Source of the DNA: Deltaproteobacteria bacterium
Lineage (GTDB): Bacteria; Desulfobacterota; Dissulfuribacteria; Dissulfuribacterales; QOAL01
NCBI GenBank assembly: GCA_026996955.1
Contig: JALWJV010000073.1
Span: 1-6,915 of the forward strand
DNA: 6,915 nt
Reading direction: 5' to 3'
The notes beneath the pieces are model-generated. The model was not told the DNA's origin and did no database searches. It saw only the letters and a program-made list of their open reading frames with translations. Shown in pieces: positions 1-5,164 of this stretch (position 1 is the stretch's first letter; each line of letters opens with the position of its first letter). Both the position numbers and the translations under genes were made by a program.

Positions 1-2
1 AA

Positions 3-698
3 GTTGGGGAATTGGCAGATGCCCAGGCGGCAACGGAACATCGCCTTGATTCCCTGACCATCAAGGTTGAAGAATTAGCGGAAGCACAAAAGCGTACTGA
101 GGCGAGGTTAGAGGAGCTGGCAGATGCCCAGGCGGCAACAGAGCGCCGCCTTGATTCTTTGACTGTCAAGGTTGAGGAATTGGCTGAAGCTCAGAAACGA
201 ACAGAGCTAAAGGTAGAGGAGCTTGCTGAAGCTCAGAAGCGCACAGAGCAGGAGGTAAGAAAGCTGGCCAAGGGTCTTAGAGAGACCAGGCAGATGGTCG
301 GGGGGCTGTCTGACAGTGTTGGATATGGCCTGGAAGACAGGGCAATTGCCGCGCTGCCAGCATTGCTGAAGATCAGGTTTGGCTTGGAGCCCGAAGCTCC
401 ATTTGTCAGGAGATTTATGGATGTAGGTGGCAAGGAAGTTGAACTTAATATGTTCGGCACAGGTCATAAAGATAATGAAAAGTGGTTTGTTGTAGGAGAA
501 GGCAAGGCCAAGTTATCCAAAAAGGATGTTGACAGGTTCCTGAAGTTGCTGGAGCAGTTAAAGGCCAAGCATGTTGTTGGCGATAATGTTTTGCCACTGT
601 TGGTTACCTATTCCACGCGTCCGGCTATACAGGAATATGCAGAAAATAAAGGTATGCATGTTATATGGTCTTATGAGTTGGAGCAGGTCAGATTATAA
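3..698 (+). CDS. Coiled-coil repeat protein with PD-(D/E)XK-like C-terminal domain (5' partial)
   Basis: The reading frame is already open at the first bases and the repeat pattern (V-G-E-L-A-D-A-Q) runs into the window edge, so the true start lies upstream; the TTG at 12 is not a credible start. The first ~90 codons are heptad-rich coiled coil built from ELAxAQ..TE units of 14 residues, with a 35-residue higher-order repeat. The second part (about 297-698) begins with a GGLSDSVGYGLEDRA segment and is globular. It contains E-L-N (441-449) followed by G-E-G-K (495-506), an arrangement that fits a PD-(D/E)XK nuclease-like core (acidic residue, then E-x-K). Proteins with this architecture are frequent in Desulfobacterota and related genomes and are often annotated DUF3782-like or, misleadingly, 'chordopoxvirus fusion protein'. 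Their cellular role is not established. It is separated from cysC by a repeat-filled spacer and is probably unrelated to the polysaccharide genes. Family placement is from memory of the pattern; nuclease activity is inference. Confidence 0.8.
   Translation, partial: VGELADAQAATEHRLDSLTIKVEELAEAQKRTEARLEELADAQAATERRLDSLTVKVEELAEAQKRTELKVEELAEAQKRTEQEVRKLAKGLRETRQMVGGLSDSVGYGLEDRAIAALPALLKIRFGLEPEAPFVRRFMDVGGKEVELNMFGTGHKDNEKWFVVGEGKAKLSKKDVDRFLKLLEQLKAKHVVGDNVLPLLVTYSTRPAIQEYAENKGMHVIWSYELEQVRL
9..218 (+). repeat. Two tandem 105-bp coding repeats (35 residues, five heptads)
   Basis: Copy 1 is 9-113 and copy 2 is 114-218. Both encode E-L-A-D-A-Q-A-A-T-E..R-L-D-S-L-T-(I/V)-K-V-E-E-L-A-E-A-Q-K-R-T-E, i.e. 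14+7+14 residues. Differences are mostly at third codon positions, so the protein repeat is conserved more tightly than the DNA. A further 14-residue unit (VEELAEAQKRTE) follows at about 210-251. The array continues past the left window edge. Confidence 0.85.
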
Positions 699-718
699 AC
701 TTTCATGACATGAAAGTT
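698..718. repeat. Perfect 10-bp inverted repeat with 1-nt centre just after the stop codon
   Basis: Arms AACTTTCATG (698-707) and CATGAAAGTT (709-718) are exact reverse complements around a single A. The left arm begins at the last base of the TAA stop. There is no T-tract after it, and with a 1-nt centre it resembles a DNA-binding palindrome more than a terminator hairpin. Function unknown. Confidence 0.6.
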
Positions 719-727
719 GGTCCAAAG

Positions 728-812
728 CTCAAAGTCGGAAGCTGAAAGCTCAAGGCAAAAAAGCATGATTGTTTGCTTTCAGCTTTGAACTTTGAGTTTA
801 TTGCCTTGAGCT
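728..812. repeat. Nested intergenic inverted-repeat element
   Basis: A 22-bp arm at 728-749 (starting CTCAAAGT, ending AGCTGAAAGC) pairs with 775-796 with three mismatches in the middle. A second, overlapping pair of perfect 12-bp arms AGCTCAAGGCAA (747-758) and TTGCCTTGAGCT (801-812) gives an alternative fold. The element fills most of the 130-bp spacer between the coiled-coil gene and cysC. There is no coding capacity. A 13-bp piece (GCTGAAAGCTCAA, 741-753) recurs inverted at 3735-3747, so this is a dispersed repeat family. It could act as an imperfect terminator or RNA-processing site, but there is no clean T-tract. Confidence 0.65.
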
Positions 813-828
813 ATTTTCGGATGAAATT

Positions 829-1443
829 ATGGCGAAATCAGAAAATGTAGTATTTCACAAGGCGGCGGTTACCCGCCCGCGCAGGGAAACGCTAAACGGG
901 CACCGCAGTATAAATCTATGGTTTACCGGGCTTTCCGGTTCTGGCAAATCAACACTTGCGCACGCTGTTGAGGAGCGCCTTCATCTAATGGGTTGCCGTA
1001 CGTACGTGTTTGACGGGGATAATGTACGACATGGTCTCTGCAGTGACCTTGGATTCACCCGCGAAGACCGCGCGGAGAATCTTCGCCGCATAGCAGAGAT
1101 GGTAAGGCTGTTTCTTGATGCAGGAGTTATCTCTCTTACCGCCTTTATATCTCCACTGCGTGAGGACAGGGCAAGGGTCAGGGAAATTATAGGTCCTGAA
1201 AACCTTATTGAAATATACTGTAACTGCCCTCTTGAGATATGTGAACAACGTGACGTAAAAGGACTTTATAAAAAGGCCCGTGCTGGAGAAATCAAGAATT
1301 ATACAGGAATATCTGCGCCATATGAGCCCCCAGAAAATCCTGACATAGAAGTCCTTACAGGTTATCAGCCCCTTGAGGAATGTGTAGAGCTTATTACAAG
1401 GGAGCTGTTCAAACGCGGAGTCATTATGCGGCATGGGTATTAG
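829..1443 (+). CDS. cysC: Adenylyl-sulfate (APS) kinase
   Basis: Catalyses ATP-dependent phosphorylation of adenosine 5'-phosphosulfate to PAPS in the cytoplasm. The 204-residue length fits stand-alone bacterial CysC. Visible motifs: P-loop GLSGSGKST (residues 34-42), the DGDNVRHGL substrate segment (62-70), GFTREDRAENLRR (75-87), the I-S-P-L-R-E segment (107-112) whose serine aligns with the phosphorylated serine of the family, and a lid region with KGLYKKARAGEIKNYTG. The ATG at 829 is taken because the N-terminal extension (VVFHKAAVTRPRRETLNGHRS) is typical of the family; only a weak Shine-Dalgarno precedes it. No cysD/cysN sulfurylase genes or PAPS reductase are next to it. Instead it is followed after 32 nt by the polysaccharide deacetylase and may be cotranscribed with it, which suggests PAPS is made here for sulfation of a polymer rather than for cysteine synthesis (inference). 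Function call itself is secure. Confidence 0.96.
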   Translation: MAKSENVVFHKAAVTRPRRETLNGHRSINLWFTGLSGSGKSTLAHAVEERLHLMGCRTYVFDGDNVRHGLCSDLGFTREDRAENLRRIAEMVRLFLDAGVISLTAFISPLREDRARVREIIGPENLIEIYCNCPLEICEQRDVKGLYKKARAGEIKNYTGISAPYEPPENPDIEVLTGYQPLEECVELITRELFKRGVIMRHGY

Positions 1444-1475
1444 TGGTTGATGTAAGAGGTTAACCGGTTCCTTGC

Positions 1476-2324
1476 ATGACTGAAAAAGTAATCCTTGTAA
1501 CCGTGGATCTGGAGGACTGGTTCCAGGTTGAAAATCTGCGAGGGCATTTCCCCCATTCATGCTGGGAGACATGCGAATCAAGGGTTCATGCCTCAACCGG
1601 GGCATTGCTGGAGCTGTTTGACCAACACGATATTAAATGTACATTTTTTGTCCTCGGCTGGATCGCCGAACGGTATCCTGAAATAGTCCGGCAGATAGCC
1701 TCCCAGGGGCATGAAATAGCATCGCATGGCTACGGCCATCGATTATGCACCGGTCTTAACAGGGATGACCTCCGGGACGACCTTCAAAAAAGCAAGGAGT
1801 TGCTTGAAGGGATAACCGGGCAGACGGTTGCAGGCTACAGAGCCCCCAGTTTTTCTGTAACATCAGAATTAATTGATCTCCTTGCAGAGACAGGCCATCG
1901 ATACGATTCGAGTTACAACAGCTTCGGCATGAACAGCCGATATGGAAAACTTGAAGGCGCCTGGTCAAAGACATCGGGCAAGCTTATCCAGTCTGCAAAC
2001 GGCATTTACGAGATACCGGTTAGCAACCTGGAGATTGCCGGCAAGGTCTTTCCCTGGGGTGGAGGAGGCTTTTTCCGGCTGTATCCGTTGTGGTTATTCT
2101 GCAGAGGCGTACAAAAGATACTTAAACAGCAGCAATACTACCTGTTTTACTGTCATCCCTGGGAGTTTGATCCCGGACAACCCAGGGCAAAGGGGCTCAG
2201 GCCGGATTATCGTTTCAGGCATTATGTTGGGATAGAAGATAATCTTAACAAACTGGATTCTTTTCTCAGCATGTTTGCTGATTGCACTTTTAAGACGTGT
2301 AATGCATTTCTCAAATTGAACTGA
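1476..2324 (+). CDS. Polysaccharide deacetylase, PEP-CTERM locus type (DUF3473-like C-terminus)
   Basis: A carbohydrate esterase family 4 (NodB-homology) enzyme expected to remove N- or O-acetyl groups from an exopolysaccharide. Residues 9-16 T-V-D-L-E-D-W-F hold the catalytic/metal aspartates. S-H-G-Y-G-H (83-88) is the metal-binding HxxxH motif, G-Y-R-A-P-S-F-S (120-127) the conserved arginine motif, and Y-D-S-S lies further on. The C-terminal part has PWGGGGFFRLYP and YCHPWEFDP, hallmarks of the subfamily found beside exosortase genes (TIGR03006-like). No signal peptide is visible, as is usual for this subfamily. An in-frame TAA at 1461 leaves ATG 1476 as the first start; the purine-rich AAGAGG at 1454-1459 is too far away to be an ideal Shine-Dalgarno. 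The stop codon TGA is also the first three bases of the downstream palindromic repeat. The 282-residue length is normal and the gene looks intact. Confidence 0.93.
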   Translation: MTEKVILVTVDLEDWFQVENLRGHFPHSCWETCESRVHASTGALLELFDQHDIKCTFFVLGWIAERYPEIVRQIASQGHEIASHGYGHRLCTGLNRDDLRDDLQKSKELLEGITGQTVAGYRAPSFSVTSELIDLLAETGHRYDSSYNSFGMNSRYGKLEGAWSKTSGKLIQSANGIYEIPVSNLEIAGKVFPWGGGGFFRLYPLWLFCRGVQKILKQQQYYLFYCHPWEFDPGQPRAKGLRPDYRFRHYVGIEDNLNKLDSFLSMFADCTFKTCNAFLKLN

Positions 2325-2456
2325 ACCGCCCGCTTCGCTCAAGGCCCCTAAGTACGCAAGGCAAGCACAACGCCAAGCAGGTATTCTCTTCCCTGTCGGC
2401 CACTCCGCCAGGGAATGGTTAAACCCCTTTGCGTCCTTAGCGTTCTTCGCGGTTCA
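2322..2456. repeat. Palindromic intergenic element, copy 1
   Basis: Outer arms TGAACCGC (2322-2329) and GCGGTTCA (2449-2456) are perfect reverse complements. Inside them, CTAAGTACGCAAGG (2348-2361 region) pairs imperfectly with CCTTTGCGTCCTTAG (2426-2440), and a third stem TTCCCTG (2389-2395) / CAGGGAA (2409-2415) forms the core. The left arm overlaps the stop codon of the deacetylase gene. The left 39 bases match copy 2 (3665-3703) at about 34 positions, and the right ends share GCGGTTCAGCTTTT. No coding capacity is evident. It occupies most of the 172-bp gap before the epimerase gene. Confidence 0.75.
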
Positions 2457-2496
2457 GCTTTTTGTATCAAACATATGCAATAGATCATAATATCCA

Positions 2497-3657
2497 ATGA
2501 ATAATTTGAAAATAATGACCGTAGCAGGGGCAAGGCCCAACTTTATGAAAGTGGCTTCCATAGCAGAGGCCGTCAAGTCGCACAATAATGTTGGTGCTTA
2601 TCCCCATATAGAACATATCCTTGTCCATACAGGGCAGCATTATGATGAAAAACTGTCAAAATGCTTTTTCCAGGAACTTGGTATTCCTGAGCCGGATATT
2701 AACCTTGAAGTAGGCTCCGGCTCCCACGCTCAGCAGACTGCGGAGATTATGAAACGCTTTGAGCCGGTTCTGCTGGATGAGCAGCCGGATGTTCTCATTG
2801 TGTGGGAGACGTCAACTCCACTGTTGCATGTACCCTGGTTGCCTCCAAGATTATTTATCCTGACAGTGATACAGAAAATGGGAGAATTCGCCCAGTCATT
2901 GTCCATGTTGAGGCAGGACTCAGATCCTTTGACAGGGATATGCCTGAAGAGATCAACAGCATACTTACAGATGCTCTTAGTGATATACTTTTCCTTTACA
3001 GAGGAAGATGCTGTTAAAAACCTGACATCTGAAGGAGTTGCCACGGAAAAGATGGTGATGGCCGGAAACGTCATGATTGATACGTTGCTACGTCACATGT
3101 CCATGGCCAAAAAGAGTGATGTTCGCAGGCGGTTTAAAATTCCATCATCGTATGCGCTGGTCACCATGCATCGCCCCAGTAACGTGGATACCCGTGAGGC
3201 ATTGAAACCGTTAATAGAGTGCCTCATTGAAATTTCAAAATCCATTCCTCTGGTGTTCCCGGTTCATCCACGCACCCGGAACGCCCTAGAACGTTTTGAA
3301 CTGTTGCCAGTCCTTGAGCAAAATTCAGATATTCTCCTTCTGGAACCTTTGCCTTATCTGGATTTTCTGAATCTCATATCCTCTGCAACACTGGTACTTA
3401 CTGATTCCGGAGGTATTCAGGAGGAGACCACAGCCCTGCAGGTTCCCTGTATTACCATGAGAGAGAATACTGAAAGACCTGTGACTGTGACTCTTGGTAC
3501 CAATTATCTGACCGGAACAGATCCTGCCACCATTTTGTCTGCAGCCCGGAAAATACTTTCAGGCCAGGGTAAAAAGGGGGAAATACCACCGTACTGGGAT
3601 GGCAAGGCAGGTGAAAGGATTGTGAAGGAGCTTGTTGAGCGACTCTCTGTCTCCTGA
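2497..3657 (+). CDS. wecB: UDP-N-acetylglucosamine 2-epimerase with two compensating frameshifts
   Basis: The family interconverts UDP-GlcNAc and UDP-ManNAc for surface polysaccharide synthesis. The start (KIMTVAGARPNFMKVA, then HTGQHYD) and the C-terminal half (VTMHRPSNVDT, FPVHPRT, LTDSGGIQEETTALQVPCITMRENTERP) are clearly WecB-like and give a normal ~386-residue length. Codons from 2803 to about 2993, however, read as nonfamily sequence, while the next frame over that span encodes the missing conserved GDVNST and HVEAGLRS segments. A base appears to be missing near 2800-2803 and one extra base present near 2991-2996, so the frame is restored without a stop. As written, residues ~103-165 are scrambled and active-site residues are lost, so the product should be inactive unless the indels are sequence errors. 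ATG 2497 has no clear Shine-Dalgarno; a loose TTGTAT-18-CATAAT promoter-like pair lies at 2462-2491. The gene is bracketed by two related palindromic elements. Confidence 0.88.
   Translation: MNNLKIMTVAGARPNFMKVASIAEAVKSHNNVGAYPHIEHILVHTGQHYDEKLSKCFFQELGIPEPDINLEVGSGSHAQQTAEIMKRFEPVLLDEQPDVLIVWETSTPLLHVPWLPPRLFILTVIQKMGEFAQSLSMLRQDSDPLTGICLKRSTAYLQMLLVIYFSFTEEDAVKNLTSEGVATEKMVMAGNVMIDTLLRHMSMAKKSDVRRRFKIPSSYALVTMHRPSNVDTREALKPLIECLIEISKSIPLVFPVHPRTRNALERFELLPVLEQNSDILLLEPLPYLDFLNLISSATLVLTDSGGIQEETTALQVPCITMRENTERPVTVTLGTNYLTGTDPATILSAARKILSGQGKKGEIPPYWDGKAGERIVKELVERLSVS
2802..2993 (+). other. Frame-shifted internal segment of the epimerase gene
   Basis: Read from the GTG at 2802, this stretch encodes G-D-V-N-S-T, then V-H-V-E-A-G-L-R-S (2901-2927), then MPEEINSILTDALSDILF. 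That is exactly what a WecB-family protein needs between PDVLIV and TEEDAVKNL, which lie in the other frame on either side. The segment shows no sign of decay apart from the two boundary indels. This supports either very recent mutation or assembly/sequencing error rather than an old pseudogene. Confidence 0.85.
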
Positions 3658-3664
3658 ATTTTTA

Positions 3665-3781
3665 TGAACCGCCCGCTTCACTCAAGGACGCCAAGTACGC
3701 AAAGAAAAACTGACACCAACGATGAACTTGAGTTTTGAGCTTTCAGCCTTGAGCTTCTTTCTTTGCGTCCTTAGCGGTTCA
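3665..3781. repeat. Palindromic intergenic element, copy 2, with a foreign core
   Basis: Outer arms TGAACCGC (3665-3672) and GCGGTTCA (3774-3781) are perfect. The inner part AAGGACGC..GTACGCAAAG (3684-3704) pairs with CTTTGCGTCCTT (3761-3772). Ends match copy 1 closely but the core differs: 3723-3757 carries CTTGAG/TTGAGCTTTCAGC sequence related to the repeat at 728-812. It starts 7 bases after the epimerase stop. A 71-codon open frame through this element (from 3722) has no protein-like features. Confidence 0.75.
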
Positions 3782-3822
3782 GCTTTTAAGTTTCGTATGG
3801 CGAGTTTCATGAGATTAAGTGG

Positions 3823-3840
3823 AAGGAAAAGTTTTTCCTT
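3823..3840. promoter_or_regulatory. Candidate enhancer/operator palindrome upstream of the sigma-54 promoter
   Basis: AAGGAAAA (3823-3830) and TTTTCCTT (3833-3840) are perfect 8-bp arms around GT. The centre lies roughly 125 bp upstream of the predicted transcription start, within the usual range for a sigma-54 enhancer-binding protein site. A related motif, GATTTTTCCTCC, follows about 50 bp downstream. The assignment as a regulator site is inference from position and symmetry. Confidence 0.4.
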
Positions 3841-3929
3841 ATGGCATTTTTTTTCTCATGGTTTGGCCGAAAGTTTTGATTTTTCCTCCAAAATGGCCCG
3901 TTTCAGGCAGGTTTTTTTGTTGTTTGGCT

Positions 3930-3945
3930 TGGCATGAATTGTGCA
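3930..3945 (+). promoter_or_regulatory. Sigma-54 (-24/-12) promoter of the PEP-CTERM gene
   Basis: TGGCATG-AATT-GTGCA matches the RpoN consensus TGGCACG-N4-TTGCA at all but two positions, with GG at 3931-3932 and GC at 3943-3944 in exactly the required spacing. A T-rich run precedes it. Transcription would start near 3956, leaving a leader of about 55 nt before ATG 4011. Short arms TGAATT/AATTCA (3935-3940, 3947-3952) straddle the -12 element. PEP-CTERM systems often include a PrsK/PrsR two-component pair with a sigma-54-dependent regulator, which fits, but no regulator gene is in the window. Confidence 0.72.
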
Positions 3946-3999
3946 TAATTCAAGAACACGGTTTGAATGGCAATTTGTCCTAGACAACAAAAAAACTTT

Positions 4000-4008
4000 A
4001 AGGAGGAG
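4000..4008 (+). promoter_or_regulatory. Strong Shine-Dalgarno for the PEP-CTERM gene
   Basis: AAGGAGGAG lies immediately upstream of ATG 4011 and is nearly a full anti-SD complement. It fixes the start and contrasts with the weak or absent ribosome sites of the other genes here, suggesting this protein is made in large amounts. Confidence 0.85.
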
Positions 4009-4010
4009 TC

Positions 4011-4748
4011 ATGAAGCAAAAATTGTTAAGTAGTGTCTTATTTGCAGTAGTGGTGTTGTTCTTGTCGTCCAGCGCCTGGGCCATAACATATACGATTGAG
4101 GATACAATGATTTATTGGCCAGGTTATAACAATGATACAGGTGATGATACGTGGGATGAACTTGGTACGCCAAAGGTAGGTACTATGTGGGTAACGGTTA
4201 ATGATAGTACCCGGGCTTTGGAGACAGTAAAAATCGAGGTTAAAGATCGTCGTGTGTGGGATACCCTTTTCATTAATACTGATTTTACCTGGAATAATCC
4301 TAATGATCATACCGACATGACCGGTTGGGATGATTGGGATTATATGTTGAGGGATACCTTCAATGACGACGGTGAGAAATCTTGGGTAGATAGTGGAGAA
4401 GTTTCATCTGTTGATGGAGGTCTTTACGAAGTAGCTGATAACTATCAATATACATACGTGAATTACGGTGGTGGTCGAGAAGACCATCCCAACGGTATAG
4501 ATGCTAACGATCTTACATTAGTTCAAGCAGGAGATTTTTCAGACTGGGATGGTACTTATTTGATTTATGATTTTTCAGGGGTAAATGCGACGACAATTTA
4601 TCTCTCTAGTGGATTTGCAATAGGTTATGCCCCTTGGTGCGCAAATGACGTTACCGGTGCTCCAGTTCCTGAACCTGCAACAATTATTCTCATGGGTTTA
4701 GGCCTTATCGGTCTAGCCGGTACTATTCGTAAAAAGATTAACAAATAA
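4011..4748 (+). CDS. Secreted PEP-CTERM sorting-domain protein
   Basis: A 245-residue exported protein expected to be an exosortase substrate. Residues 1-24 are a Sec signal peptide: a K-Q-K start, a long hydrophobic core, and S-A-W-A with likely cleavage after A24. The C-terminus holds the sorting signal: VPEP (219-222), a hydrophobic helix from about 224 to 238 (IILMGLGLIGLAG), and a basic R-K-K-I-N-K tail. The exosortase would cut near the PEP motif. The mature part is rich in D, N, W, Y, G and T with very few cysteines (one in W-C-A-N-D just before the signal), consistent with an extracellular beta-rich protein. I do not recognise a named domain in the middle. The gene has its own sigma-54 promoter, a strong Shine-Dalgarno and its own terminator, so it is a monocistronic unit embedded in the polysaccharide locus. 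It is visibly more AT-rich than cysC or the deacetylase gene. Confidence 0.93.
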   Translation: MKQKLLSSVLFAVVVLFLSSSAWAITYTIEDTMIYWPGYNNDTGDDTWDELGTPKVGTMWVTVNDSTRALETVKIEVKDRRVWDTLFINTDFTWNNPNDHTDMTGWDDWDYMLRDTFNDDGEKSWVDSGEVSSVDGGLYEVADNYQYTYVNYGGGREDHPNGIDANDLTLVQAGDFSDWDGTYLIYDFSGVNATTIYLSSGFAIGYAPWCANDVTGAPVPEPATIILMGLGLIGLAGTIRKKINK

Positions 4749-4764
4749 TTACTTTTTAGCGTAC

Positions 4765-4803
4765 AAAAGGGCCTGCGGACTTAAGTATGATGCAGGCCCT
4801 TTT
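4765..4803 (+). terminator. Rho-independent terminator after the PEP-CTERM gene
   Basis: Perfect 12-bp arms AAAAGGGCCTGC (4765-4776) and GCAGGCCCTTTT (4792-4803) enclose a 15-nt loop, starting 16 nt after the stop codon. The GC-rich stem ends in a short T run, and the matching A run on the other side could allow function in both directions. Confidence 0.88.
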
Positions 4804-4830
4804 CTGCCATTCAGAACCCAAAATAGAGGT

Positions 4831-4863
4831 GGGGGTGCACGTTAATGTATCCCCCTGCTTTTT
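4831..4863 (+). other. G5/C5 hairpin with T-run in the ACP leader
   Basis: GGGGG (4831-4835) can pair with CCCCC (4851-4855) over a 15-nt loop, followed by TGCTTTTT. It lies between the strong terminator and the ACP start. It might be a weak second terminator or a leader structure; the stem is only five pairs. I see no convincing sigma-70 or sigma-54 promoter in 4804-4903. Confidence 0.3.
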
Positions 4864-4903
4864 CCCTTCTCATTACTACACTTTTCCTTTCCCATTATTA
4901 TAT

Positions 4904-5158
4904 ATGACTGATTCAGTGTTAGATGGAGTAAAATCCGTCCTTAAAGATGTCATTGGGGCTGGCTTATTGCCTGATCCAATCCCGGATGACTTCCCCCTGG
5001 CTGGCAATGTGCTTGATTCAATGGCCATCGCTACGCTGATAGTAGGCCTGGAAGAGCACTTCGGCATTGTTTTTAATGATGATGACCTTACAGTTGAGGC
5101 TTTCTCGGATCCTGTAAGCCTGGCCAGTCTTGTAACAGCAAAGATAGCCTCGCGCTGA
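4904..5158 (+). CDS. Acyl carrier protein, exosortase-locus type
   Basis: An 84-residue acidic protein with the ACP fold. The 4'-phosphopantetheine attachment motif is V-L-D-S-M at residues 36-40, with S39 the modified serine, followed by the helix II/III pattern IVGLEEHFGIVFNDDDLT. The open frame extends upstream to an ATG at 4787, but that start lies inside the terminator stem and would add a non-ACP leader, so ATG 4904 is preferred. No Shine-Dalgarno is present; the leader is pyrimidine-rich. Its stop is 6 nt before the ligase start, so the two are almost certainly cotranscribed and translationally coupled. In exosortase A loci such an ACP is paired with an AMP-forming ligase that probably loads or supplies its acyl group. 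It is unlikely to be the housekeeping AcpP given the divergent sequence and context. Confidence 0.9.
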   Translation: MTDSVLDGVKSVLKDVIGAGLLPDPIPDDFPLAGNVLDSMAIATLIVGLEEHFGIVFNDDDLTVEAFSDPVSLASLVTAKIASR

Positions 5159-5164
5159 TCCCGC

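Noticed and set aside
728..812. CRISPR array or tRNA in the repeat-rich spacers
   Set aside because: No regular direct repeats with spacers and no cloverleaf or T-loop sequence; the structure is inverted-repeat only.
1458..1469. Overlapping palindromes GGTTAACC and AACCGGTT before the deacetylase start
   Set aside because: Eight-base palindromes of this kind are expected by chance and no related site was seen nearby.
985..1605. 206-codon minus-strand open frame across cysC
   Set aside because: It is antisense to a clear cysC, spans into the deacetylase gene and shows no family-like motifs.
2462..2491. TTGTAT-18-CATAAT as a sigma-70 promoter for the epimerase gene
   Set aside because: Only loosely consensus, and the start site would fall at the ATG itself; not strong enough to annotate.
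3722..3937. 71-codon + strand open frame between the epimerase and PEP-CTERM genes
   Set aside because: It runs through the palindromic repeat and the sigma-54 promoter, has no Shine-Dalgarno and shows no protein-like composition.
4787..4903. Upstream extension of the ACP frame to ATG 4787
   Set aside because: The start lies inside the loop of the terminator and the added 39 residues do not look like ACP sequence; ATG 4904 gives a normal-length ACP.
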